Assembly: GCA_049724395.1 (NCBI GenBank)
Contig: JAUGWO010000016.1
Span: 81,437-145,436, forward strand
Source of the DNA: Spongospora subterranea f. sp. subterranea
Lineage: Eukaryota > Endomyxa: Phytomyxea > Phytomyxea > Plasmodiophorida
DNA length: 64,000 nucleotides
Direction of reading: 5' to 3'
The notes under the pieces are model-generated. The model saw only the letters and a list, made by a program, of their open reading frames with translations, was not told where the DNA came from and did not search any database. Below are positions 1-9,605 of the stretch, in pieces; within the stretch, counting starts at the first letter, position 1, and every line of letters starts with the position of its first letter. The position numbers and the translations under genes were made by a program.

Positions 1-807
1 AACTCCTCCGGTTTTTGTGGTGTCTCCTTTCTTCAGAAATGCTTCATACAATTGTCTATAGATTCCTTGACAACATCTTGCGCTGTTGAGAATCTCGTGG
101 CAATCAGACTGAGTGACGCGCTCTCGTACAGATCGTGTGGCGATGGCGCTACAAACTCGCCAAATATCACTCCCATATTCTAATCGGACAGGCTATCGAC
201 TTTCGGCTGGACCGATCGCCAAAATTTCTTTTGCAGTCGAGTTCAGGATGTCAAGGCGAATTAGTATTGCCATTCATTTGCAGAATTCGTTTGATAAAAA
301 TAAAAATAATACCAATGGATTTGAAGAAATCTCATATTTCAAACGTTTTCAACAGCCACTGCCGATGGAGTTAGCCACGACGATGGGCATTCCGAGGTTC
401 GTCACGCCTGGCTGTGAAAACGAATCCGCGATGGTCATCTGGATTGCCCGGCAAACATCGGCACCGTCTCTGGTCCGATCACAGAGGCGTCGTGGGTCAA
501 GTTTCACACCGATCCAATAAATACAATCTGCCCATCTCGTCATGTCACGCTCAGAAAGGTCTCAACCCGTTCCACGGGCGGGTCAGTAGCAAACATGCAA
601 TTCCGATCGCCATGCATTGGCAGAATCTTGCCAGCGACTCACGACGATATCAATATATCCAATGACCCATGGCGATTGGCGCTTGAGCGGATCTCTCCGC
701 GTTTTGCAATCCGTTATAATGGTAATGATGGGTAAGAGGGCAAGTGACAATGTGGTGGAACCTAACGATGCCTCAGGGAATTTGGACTGGGCAGTACTGC
801 CACCGAC
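1..807. other. No gene recognised
   Basis: Short open frames occur on both strands, but none shows a domain, a consistent splice structure or similarity to a family I know. The stretch sits beside the foldback repeat and may be old transposon sequence. Confidence 0.3.
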
Positions 808-1613
808 CCGACGATCGAGCACGTCAGAGGATGGGTCACCGCCTCTGGAAGATCACGCCAGACAGCAAGTCAGTGGCGCTATACGCTGCGTTCGCGGCCC
901 GTGTCTCAGCGATCGGTATTGTGGTTTCGTCAACCAGCTTGATGGAATTCCTCTCATTATCGCAGTTATAACGGCATGAAGCGCTTCAAGAAATCTTTGA
1001 GGGACACGGACGATGATCAACATCGCCTGGTGATGCTACCAGCCAAACAGAACGGCCGCCCGGGAAAGACTCAAAGCGGGAGACGGCCCAGCCGCAGCAA
1101 CTGATAGAAATGTGATCTATGTTGGCGGAAGTTGTCAACCCGTTATTGTTTGAGAGGGTCGATGAACTGGGCGAAGTCAAGTACAGGCCGACGACGCATT
1201 AGCGGGTAAGCTAATCCCATTTCAATATCTGTTCCCTCGAGACGTTTTTCAATTGGTTGTTGCCCAGCTCATCGACCCTCTCAAACAATAACGGGTTGAC
1301 AACTTGCGCCGACATAGGTCGCATTTCGATCAGATGCTGCGGCTGGGCCGTCTCCCGCTTTGAGTCTTCCCGGGCGACCGTGCTGTTTGGCTTGTAGCAT
1401 CACCAGGCGATGTTGATCATCGTCCGTGTCCCTCAAAGGTTTCTCGACCGCTGTAACTGCGATAATGAGAGGAATTCCATCGAGCTGGTTGACGAAACCA
1501 CAACACCGATCGCTGAAACACGGGGCCGCAAACGCAGCGTATAGCGCCGATGACTTGTTGTCTGGCGTGATCTTCAGACGCGGTGACCCATCCTCTGACG
1601 TGCTCGATCGTCG
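808..1613. repeat. Long inverted (foldback) repeat, arms of about 350 bp
   Basis: Bases 808-1167 recur as the reverse complement at 1266-1613 with scattered mismatches and small indels, around a spacer of about 100 bp. The arms share long blocks, such as the segment with GACGATGATCAACATCGCC (left) and its complement (right). No coding domain was recognised. It could be a foldback or MITE-like DNA element or a local inverted duplication. The imperfect match shows that it is not recent. Confidence 0.8.
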
Positions 1614-2009
1614 GTGGGCCAGGTAAATGTTATGATGTATTTACACTAGCAGAGCACATCGTCAACGATTTGGCAGAGGAGGAGCATAAAGAGATAATCA
1701 AATGAGTAAAGCTATTGATGAACGATTTGTATAAATCAAACCAAAATTTAGCGTTCATTGAACTCATACAAAAGTTCGTAAAACGAGGTGGATATCTTCA
1801 AAAGACTTGTGATTGTAGTAAGTCATATGAACTCGTAATGGATTTTTCCTAGAAGATGGATGAATATTTTTACGTAGTCGTGAACATCTTGATTTCGATG
1901 TATTCAAATGACGCCATGTTCCGATTATTCGCTCTTGTACATTCGAAACAATATTTCCATTTCTTTGATCAAGTGAACGACAGGAAACTCGTTCGATATA
2001 TTGACGAAT
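1614..2009 (+). other. AT-rich stretch with an unidentified helical reading frame
   Basis: The base composition becomes AT-rich here. One plus-strand frame (about 1700-1850) reads as an amphipathic, leucine- and lysine-rich peptide ending in a stop, and another follows at 1856-2053. They may be exons of an unrecognised gene or transposon remnants. No family is recognised and no splice pair is convincing. The 3' end of the thioesterase-like gene meets this stretch from the other strand. Confidence 0.2.
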
Positions 2010-3001
2010 CTAAGGATGATATGCGGTGTCAGATCTTGATGAACGATCGTTGATCCAGTCGCAGATATGGATGAACATCTCGTGGGTGAATTTGAACCCG
2101 ATCGCCGGATCGATCACCAGACTCGTGTTCGGCCGCGAGGAATACCATTTCCTGGCAACGTCCTCTGAGGGGTCGGAAACTCCCGTTCAGGGCCAAGCGC
2201 AGGACGAGCAATTGGTGCAGAATAACAACAACCGACCCGTTATGAACGCGTCCAGCCCTCCATGAAATGCCAGCAGATCGGTATTGGACGACGAACGACT
2301 GTCAGGTAATGACGATGTGCATAACGACACGACCCCTTTGATGGCCGGATCCGCCTCCATTCCGAACCTGTCACCGGAACGTGTCGATATATTGACAAAG
2401 ATCATCTGATGTCAATAAATTTACCCCATATGGAGCGCCATTCCCGCCCCTTCTCCATATCTGAGTCCGAATCAGTTTCGCGTAGAAATATAACGAACCG
2501 AAGATTGTTGGCGAACTATTACCCAGCTAGGTAGACGCTTGGGCAGAATTGGGATTCGGATCTGATCAGGTCGGTGATAATTGAGATTGATTCTGGATCG
2601 GGTTGACAGATATTCGCTGTCGGATCGAATTTCGACCACGAACGAGATCCGGAATGGTCATCGATCGGAGCTGAATTGTTTCGTATTATCGTCAATATCA
2701 ATGGTGGCACCGATATGATCCGGGTACCGGTGGGGAGAACGACGCGAATGCGGCGACGAAGGTCGGCGAGCAATGTGAACAGCGAGCGATAGGTCTCGGG
2801 GTCGTCGTGGGCGTCGTGAAGGAATATCAACGAGGAGTGATGCGATGGGGGATCGATCACCAACGGCGATGACGATGGCGCCGTCGTCGTCACATGCCGA
2901 TGGCGATAGGATGGCGATCGACGCCAGACCCGCCCAAATGACGCCATGATCATGGTCGGACGGAGACCGTGGGACGATGACGAGGGCGATTTTGGCGCCA
3001 T
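2010..3001 (-). CDS. Acyl-protein thioesterase-like alpha/beta hydrolase without the nucleophile serine
   Basis: Four exons can be placed: 3001-2523, 2460-2425, 2367 to about 2260, and about 2160-2010. The start is the ATG opening MAPKSPSS, ahead of which only a TTG is available. Family landmarks appear in order: FLHDAHDD (the family's LHGxGD), VVLPTGTR, a D..S..II..LI..E stretch before the elbow, VYLAG, then DLLAFHGGLDAFI with the acid D, and GFKFTHEM with the likely histidine, followed by a final amphipathic helix ending near DWIND. Acyl-protein thioesterases and related carboxylesterases hydrolyse thioesters of S-acylated proteins or lipids in the cytosol. Odd: across the first intron the elbow reads G-Y-G-E-G-A where the family has G-F-S-Q-G-G, so the catalytic serine is absent. 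The first intron sits exactly at the elbow. The last splice is inferred from phase. The family call is fairly sure, the catalytic state less so. Confidence 0.65.
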
Positions 3002-3588
3002 CGCCCTCCGGCATCGCCCATAGATCGTGTTCGACAAACAGTTAAATTGTTTGAGGGTAATGCGATAGGATTGGGGTCGTAAACTGGAGGTGGATCCAGG
3101 GAATAATCGTCACCGTTGGCGAATGAGATCTGACCAATTAACTCAGTGATCGTGGCCCATCGGGTCCAGGGACGACGTGTCCCCAATGCCCGTTCCGATC
3201 GATAACCCGATATAGAAACGGGATTCAAATCATCCCGATTATTGATGAACAGGGTATTTAAGGGATCGCCCACCTTCTGTTCCAACTCCCAGCCCCCTTT
3301 GTCAGTTTTATGGCGATGAATTATATGGCGGTGCCAGTTCCTTTCCCACCGCTGACCGTATTACAGGTCTTATTACAGTCAATATCGGAAGAAAATTGTG
3401 TGAAGTTGTGGGCAGTGTTGCGAGTTTTATGAGCCCAAATAAGCAACGACCGAATATCTCTCGACTGCCACGAGATATACTTTCACACGTTCGTAGCGGC
3501 CAACACCGGCCAAATAGAGACCATGAAATGAGAGGATAGCTGTAGTGTTAAGGGGTAATGGGGCGAGTGAACAAGATGGGATGGGATA
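3002..3588. other. Intergenic, no gene recognised
   Basis: This is upstream of the minus-strand hydrolase. An open minus frame (3285-3040) has only a TTG start and no recognisable domain. It could be 5' UTR or an unrecognised exon. Confidence 0.3.
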
Positions 3589-4175
3589 ATGGCGATATCG
3601 ATATTAGGAGATGCGGGTGATAGGAACAGAAAGAGGGTGATGGACTATCGATCAGGGCAGGAAGAGTACTCTGGGGCACACACAGCAGTAGCAGATATGG
3701 CAGAACACATATCAACTGGCCGTCATCAGCGATTGCCAGATTGCATTGCCGAGCTCGCCCCAAAAAGTATCGATATTGCGACCACAATCAATGAACAACA
3801 CCAAAAAACACAATATCCTGCTGATAAAATGATCAGATCATGTCCAAAAAGTCAAAAACAAATTCACGATGCAGTATATGTGGACTCCCCTAATCTCATC
3901 TTGGCGACCGACTACTGTAAGTCACAACCAGAGTTGATCTTTTCTTCCAATTACGGGGTCCGTCACGGATTCCGTCACGGACCGACTTGATCACACAACT
4001 CGTCGCCCGATTTTCGGTAGGCCGTTTCCCCTCGTTCGCACGAGGGCTCTCGTCCATCGTCGTCATCGCTTTAGGTACGTTCAACGCACGCCAACGATGG
4101 TTTCTCCACCACAGAAACCCACATCAGCACATCATATGGGCTGCAGTAGCGCCATCTCATCTGATCATGATTTGA
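3589..4175 (+). CDS. Possible two-exon hypothetical protein
   Basis: An ATG frame from 3589 runs as a polar peptide to a perfect donor (ACT|GTAAGT at about 3915). An acceptor at about 4074 (CGCTTTAG) would join in phase to a short tail ending at 4175. No domain or homologue is recognised. Two copies of the GTCACGGA motif lie inside the would-be intron at 3962 and 3974, so this stretch could instead be the upstream region of the zinc-finger gene. Confidence 0.25.
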
Positions 4176-4391
4176 CCCATCAACGCTATTGCATATCCCA
4201 TTGTTCATGAAGGTTTTCTTCATCTGTGCAAACATCAATGCTGAAAAGCAATGGCATCGAGTCAGCGATTCTCTTTATGATAACCATAGAGGTCTAATCA
4301 GTGTTAAAGAAGCCACACACATCACCACGTTCACCTCGTTGTTGACCGTTTCTGACCGTGATTTGTTCAGCGATTTCCCTCAGAGTTATCG

Positions 4392-4733
4392 ATGGGAAAA
4401 CCCCAGAATCGAGGAGCGAATACAACAAAGAATAAAGAGTATAAGAAAGCTCGTAGAACGCGTCGGAGAGCAAAAGACGTTGATCAGATTCAGGATGAAG
4501 TCAAACTACATTCGGTTGGGAAACTGAAATGTGTTATCGACCCCGATCTTCCAGCAATGGGCCAGATTCAATGCCTTCCCTGCGCCAGATACTTCATCTC
4601 CCACGAGGTGCTGTCGAACCACGTCCGAACCAAAGACCACAAGAAGCGGGTGAAGACGGTCGCGTTGCCACAATACACCCAGGCCGAGGCCGACAGAGCT
4701 GCTGGAATGGGATCGATGATCGCCCTCGTCTGA
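4392..4733 (+). CDS. Bud20/ZNF593-type C2H2 zinc-finger protein, 60S ribosome biogenesis
   Basis: A single-exon gene of 113 residues. The basic N-terminus (MGKPQNRGANTTKNKEYKKA, then RRTRRRAKDVDQI) is followed by FDPDLP-like DPDLPAMGQIQCLPC, one C2H2 finger (C-x2-C...H-x5-H, ending HVRTKDHKKRVK) and the family tail ..YTQAEADRAAGMGS. Length and order match yeast Bud20 and human ZNF593. Bud20 is known to shuttle with pre-60S particles and to help their nuclear export. The start is the ATG that gives the conserved MGK-type N-terminus. The gene stands alone on this strand, with a short AT-rich 3' flank of about 100 bp. Confidence is high because finger, acidic linker and GMGS tail all align. Confidence 0.9.
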   Translation: MGKPQNRGANTTKNKEYKKARRTRRRAKDVDQIQDEVKLHSVGKLKCVIDPDLPAMGQIQCLPCARYFISHEVLSNHVRTKDHKKRVKTVALPQYTQAEADRAAGMGSMIALV

Positions 4734-5216
4734 CGATCAATTTCAGCAACAAAAAAAATGTCTCTTGACACAATCGTATCATATATTATCATAACATATT
4801 AATATTTAAACACTAATATAAATTCATCAGCTCATCAACACTTAACTTTCCTGTCGCTTCTCCTTGATCGTTGTCGAAATATGTCGAGCGGATCGGTCGG
4901 CCAAACCATGAAATTGGCGACAATCGCAACCCAGATTTGTTCAACTGTTCGCTGTTTTATATTGTGTGAATGCCGACGAGAAGGAATGATCTCGAGGCAG
5001 TTCGAACTGTTCACGATCGTTGAGAGGATATGTTGGTGATGCGATTTTTCCCGACCCGGTCCTGTCCACCTCCAAAGATCGAAACAAGGGTGACGATTTC
5101 TCACACACGTTTGCAGAATACGAGACAGGGTTGTGATCGGAATCGGTTTGGGCAAAAGACAAAGGTATTTATTCAAAGGGCCTGTTTTATTGACAATCGA
5201 CATGAGTATCATGGAC

Positions 5217-5644
5217 CTATTTTTGTTTTCGCTTGAATCCAGAAGGCTTGCGATGGCTAGACTTGGAGGAGGACGATAGGACGTACACCGCTACGACGCC
5301 TAGGACAAATCCAAGCAGCAACAAGGGCGTAGACAACGGATTGGTCTTTCTCATAAACGTCCTGTTTTGCCAGCAACTATGTTAATATATCTGACCGCAA
5401 ACGGCGACAAATGTTTGAATTGCGAAAACGAACGATAGTCGAAACACGAATGATTTGGATGTACCTTGACATTGAGGGCAACAGAATTGACTTTGGCTTG
5501 GATTTTGACAACGTATCCTGTAGCACGCTGAACGAGAGATGTGGAAGCCTTGGGTTCAGATTTGGCCTTGGGCTCGGCTGCAATCAGCACAGCAGAGACG
5601 ATGAGGAGAGAGGCGATGAGCAGGTAGGCAGCACGCGCGTTCAT
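5217..5644 (-). CDS. Small membrane protein with signal peptide and C-terminal transmembrane segment
   Basis: Exon 1 starts at the ATG at 5644 and encodes a clear signal sequence (MNARAAYLLIASLLIVSAVL) followed by a lysine- and alanine-rich lumenal stretch. The last exon ends at TAG 5217 and encodes a single hydrophobic helix (LLLLGFVLGVVAVYVL) with a basic serine-lysine tail. The two join if the intron begins at GTGTTT (about 5440) and ends at CAG (about 5370). The commoner-looking donor GTACAT gives the wrong phase, so the exact splice is uncertain. Topology suggests an ER or secretory-pathway type I protein of about 110 residues, in the size class of translocon accessory subunits. I do not recognise the family. 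Confidence 0.5.
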
Positions 5645-5732
5645 ATTGGAGTAAAGAGCGGCGAATGGGTTCGGCGTTGGGCGATGATGATGGATTGGAC
5701 AATGATATTAAGAGGAACTAGGGCCGTGGGTG

Positions 5733-5975
5733 GAGAGACAGAGAGGGCGGAACCCGGAGGACGACAGAGACAGAGAGGGCGGAACCCGGAGGACGACAGA
5801 GACAGAGAGGGCGGAACCCGGAGGACGACAGAGACAGAGAGGGCGGAACCCGGAGGACGACAGAGACAGAGAGGGCGGAACCCGGAGGACAGAGACACCC
5901 GGAGGACGACAGAGACAGAGGGCGGAACCCGGAAAACGACAGAGCCAGGGAGGGCGGAACCCGGAGGACGACAGA
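5733..5975. repeat. 32-bp minisatellite
   Basis: A unit of 32 bp (core AGAGAGGGCGGAACCCGGAGG followed by ACGACAGAGAC) is repeated about seven times, nearly identical for the first five and degenerate after 5889. Because 32 is not a multiple of three, all frames stay open on both strands. The long frames crossing it are artefacts of the repeat. Confidence 0.9.
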
Positions 5976-6940
5976 GGGTGCCCCCCCCCGTCTGTCGGTC
6001 GGTCTGCTGGCCAACCCTAGTGTTAGCGCGGCCATTTACCACTGTCATGATGATGACCTACCCACGTGTAACGCCGAATACACCCGGGTGTACACCGTGG
6101 ACACTGGGTCAAGTGTGCACCCCTGTGGCCACGGCCTTCAATGGAGGACATGCAGTCACGGGTCGAGATTTGTTGACCTTTGCGATCATTTACCGTTTGA
6201 CATCACGAAAAGGCGGCAGAACTCAAGAATCAGACAAGCTAGACAAAAGGTCAACCATCCCTGGTTGTCATCGCACCGACAACTGGACGTGGTCAATCAA
6301 CAAGTATTATCATCATCTCTCATGCGGCAAAGCATAACTGGCAGTCGAGCAGCGCCGGGACGTCGTGTAGATAGCTCTTGATATCACCATGGGTCTCGAA
6401 GTGATCTTTGACATTGCCGCCGAGATCTTTTTGCGCAAAGTGACCAACGGCAGCTTCTCTATACCAGAGATGTGAACTTGATCGAGGAATTCATTCGCCG
6501 CGTCCAGCACTGCCACGTCAAACTTCTGCTCATAATCGGTATCTTTGGTTAGTTCGATGAGCTGGTCACGGGTGGCTGAACTGAACTCGGCGGCCTTCAG
6601 TTTGTCCCAGTTTGGCGATTCAAGAAGCGCGTGTCGGCATCGTTCGTGTGATTAAGCTGCACTCTGAGTACAGTAGCCACAAAACGCCCAAATATTCTAG
6701 TGAAAATGCGAAGAATCAATGACATCAAAGGCTGATAACTGTTCCTTATGGTTGCCATTTTCGCATATGGACCGGGACTATTATCGGACCTGAATGGTTT
6801 TGCGCTTCGAAGGAATACAAAGATCACGAATTTTGTTGAGTGATTTATCAGCGTAGATATTATTGGATGCCCCATAATCAATCAACCTTGCCATACAAAT
6901 GTAGAGAATCTGCGACAAAAGAACAAAGAAAAAAACAGAA
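5976..6940. other. Intergenic with a possible minus-strand exon
   Basis: The first part shows nothing. Between about 6600 and 6320 the minus strand has an open, helix-like frame (DQLIELTKDTDYEQKF..., then ISAAMSKI). An overlapping frame reads HFAQKDLGGNVKDHFE. This may be a piece of an unrecognised gene, but no start, splice pair or family could be assigned. Confidence 0.25.
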
Positions 6941-7306
6941 CATGCGGTGGCGTATTCTGAGAGGAACGTTTCCTATGAGAAGAAACAAATTCAACGTTGT
7001 TATGAAAGCATGCTGTATATCAACCAATTTCGTTCACCGACATAGAATGAATATGTCAGTCATCGCTGACGATGAGTTCAAAACTCTGGCGAAAGATTTG
7101 ATTAAAAATTAATAAATTAGTGTTCGACTTCAACATCTGACACATCGCCGTCCCACGCTCCGCCATTAGCTTCTCCCAGATCTTCGACTGACATATTCAT
7201 TCTATGTCGGTGAACGAAATTGGTTGATATACAGCATGCTTTCATAACAACGTTGAATTTGTTTCTTCTCATAGGAAACGTTCCTCCCAGAATACGCCAC
7301 CGCATT
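6941..7306. repeat. Inverted duplication of the transposase 3' end
   Basis: Bases 6941-7056 on + match 7189-7306 on -, encoding the same peptide beginning MRWRIL.GTFPMRRNKF. The match is nearly perfect, which suggests a recent inverted duplication or a truncated head-to-head transposon copy. Confidence 0.85.
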
Positions 7307-8308
7307 TTGAGCCCTCCGATCCCCCACTCAACCTGTATACGCTTTCCAGCATGGCGCTTGTTGTAAGCGTCAAGGACTGGCCCGACGACGTCAACGTTTT
7401 CTCTGCGGTCTACTCGCCGCATTATGAACATATCTGCTCCGAGGTAACCGGCTGTAAATCCTGTAAGCATCGGAACACTTGACAACCGGTTTCCTTACGG
7501 TCCCCTAGCAGGTACTCAATATAGTCGCCGTCTCTGGTGAAATGATCTCGCCAATTCGAATACAGAGACGAATCTCGTAAAATGGTTACATCATGGTAGC
7601 AACCAGCGTACCCGGGATCGACATAAATTATGAAGCCGTCATGTCCACCACAATAGTATTGTTGAACGCGTATATCTTCTTGCGTCGCGTATAGTATCTT
7701 TGTGATAGCTCTGCCGTCATTTTCGGGCGATTTATTTTTACTAGTGTCCCATCAATGAGTCCAATGCAACCTTGGAATTCTGGCTCTTTTAGCCCTAATA
7801 TCACACGACGTTGGGCGTCAGGCCACTGAAGTTCGTTGCTCATATTGGCGACTATGAGTTGATAGATAAAAAAGCAATCATCGCAGGCGGATGACCTTGA
7901 CCAGTTCCATCGAACAGCTTCATCCCTGGTGGTCTGATCCTAATACACAAATCGGATGTCATTTCAAAGAAACATTACACAAAATACCTTTTTCATAAAC
8001 AAAATGCAACTCAGCAATCTCTGCGAGGGAATGAGCTTGCAGTCGCGACCGTGGGGGCTTCGCAGCTGTCCAGTGGAAGCCCGTGCTGTTGTCAGGATAA
8101 TCGGGCAGAGTATTTGGCAGAGCGCTTTCCATTCCGTCAGGTTGAATCCAGTCTGCGTGTAGAAGATTGATACATGTGAGGCAGAAATCTCAGCCAAAAA
8201 GTTTCGAACAGGAACTTCAGGGTTGACACTGAAATCACCATCACGATCGTCCGGCAGCTCATCATCGTCGGATTCCATTAACTGATAGGCACTAGCGGCT
8301 GCATACAA
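7117..8308 (-). pseudogene. PIF/Harbinger-type transposase, degenerate
   Basis: The minus strand carries, in order, an N-terminal part (FNLTEWKALCQILCP, then CKLIPSQRLLSCILFMKKV), a central GCIGLIDGTLVKINRP block followed by YYTRRKKIYAFNN, and a C-terminal part (GYLGADMFIMRR..., MRWRILGGTFPMRRNKF). GxIDGT and the RKK..Y..N block are the usual first catalytic region of HARBI1/DDE_Tnp_4 transposases. The segments lie in different frames with unexplained gaps (7490-7625, 7845-7960), so the copy is either intron-bearing or, more likely, broken. A second copy of the CKL.PSQRLLSCILFMKKV block sits in the neighbouring foldback element (8386-9605). Confidence 0.75.
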
Positions 8309-8385
8309 ACGTGTTGCATCTGCGTCAGGATTGTTAATACAGCACTCACAACCATCTCATGTCGAATATCGTTCATATTTTTATT

Positions 8386-9605
8386 TAGAGTCTGGTTCAA
8401 GTAAGAAATATAGATGAATAAATAGAGGTCAACAAAAACTCCGCGGTTAAAATAGAATTTTAGCGATATTACTCTCTGACTGTAGATTAATTCATCTGTA
8501 TTTAATTTGCGAGATGGACATCAACTTGCTGCCGGACGATTGTAACGATGAGCAGGAACAAGTAATTTATCCTGTCCCAGTCCTTGTTATCATTCCTTCA
8601 AGAAAAGGGGACGCCCGAAGAAGGAATCGGTTTCTTGCAATGGAAAAGATATCAGCGTTCCCAGTGTTTGGAGGATTATGTCGGAGAATAAACTAACTTA
8701 CAAGGTACGATGATTGAGGTCCGTTGCTTGTCATTGATGAAATCTACGTTCGTATCGCAGTACATAGAGCGTTGTGCAATCCAGATCAGCCGCAAAGATA
8801 TAATTCGATTTTTCAACGAGCTGAAAGCAATTGATTGGACGCATGCAACGTTGACGTTTCTCTACGAAGTTTCATTCGACAATCGTGGAATGCTCCGTCG
8901 TCGAGATTATGCTCTGAAGGTACAGGATGTGGATGACCAAATGCAGTGCTGCGAAATTTCAGCGCAGCCCGGACAAGTGACGCAGTTTTCGTCGCGAATA
9001 TTTCATTTCTCCCGAAAACAACAATACCTTCTTCATAAACAAAATGCAACTCAGCAATCTCTGCGAGGGGGTGAGCTTGCAGTCGCGACCGTGGGGGCTT
9101 CGCAGCTGTCCAGTGGAACGTGTTGTTGTCAGGATAATCTCCAGATACACACGAGCTTTGATCATCCAAACACTGCAATGCTTTTCCTGGCCACGTTGCC
9201 TGCAGACTATCCACATCAGCGGACCGAGCTGTGTGCAGGAAGTTTCGAAACTCGGCAAATCCATTCCTGCAAACTAGAGTAAATATTTCTTATAAAGGTA
9301 GATCGTCATGCACATACCAGCTGACAGCGATGAATTGACTATAGCATTAAATGACTCGCTGTGAGAAATTGCATCATCCACATCAATATCTTTGGTGATG
9401 TTAAGTACTTTTCGAACGCGCGCCGCGAGCGAATTTACAACTGCGTCGTCTTCGACTGCAGAAAGTTGATGTCCATCTCGCAAATTAAATACAGATGAAT
9501 TAATCTACAGTCAGAGAGTTATATCGCTAAAATTCTACTTTAACCGCGGAGTTTTTGTTGACCTCTATTTATTCATCTATATTTCTTACTTGAACCAGGC
9601 TCTAA
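8386..9605. mobile_element. Harbinger-related element with about 150-bp terminal inverted repeats
   Basis: The left arm 8386-8535 (TTAGAGTCTGGTTCAAG...) returns as the reverse complement at about 9459-9605 with few mismatches. Both arms contain AACTCCGCGG and read into a peptide beginning MDINxL. The interior holds a minus-strand fragment (about 9130-9010) with the same CKL.PSQRLLSCILFMKKV block as the transposase at 7.9 kb, plus an open plus-strand stretch (8710-9282). Read as a foldback or non-autonomous relative of the adjacent Harbinger element. Target-site duplication was not clear. Confidence 0.7.

Noticed and set aside
5411-6337. A 308-residue plus-strand frame rich in E, R and G
   Set aside because: It is produced by the 32-bp minisatellite, whose length keeps all frames open; it also overlaps the signal-peptide gene antisense.
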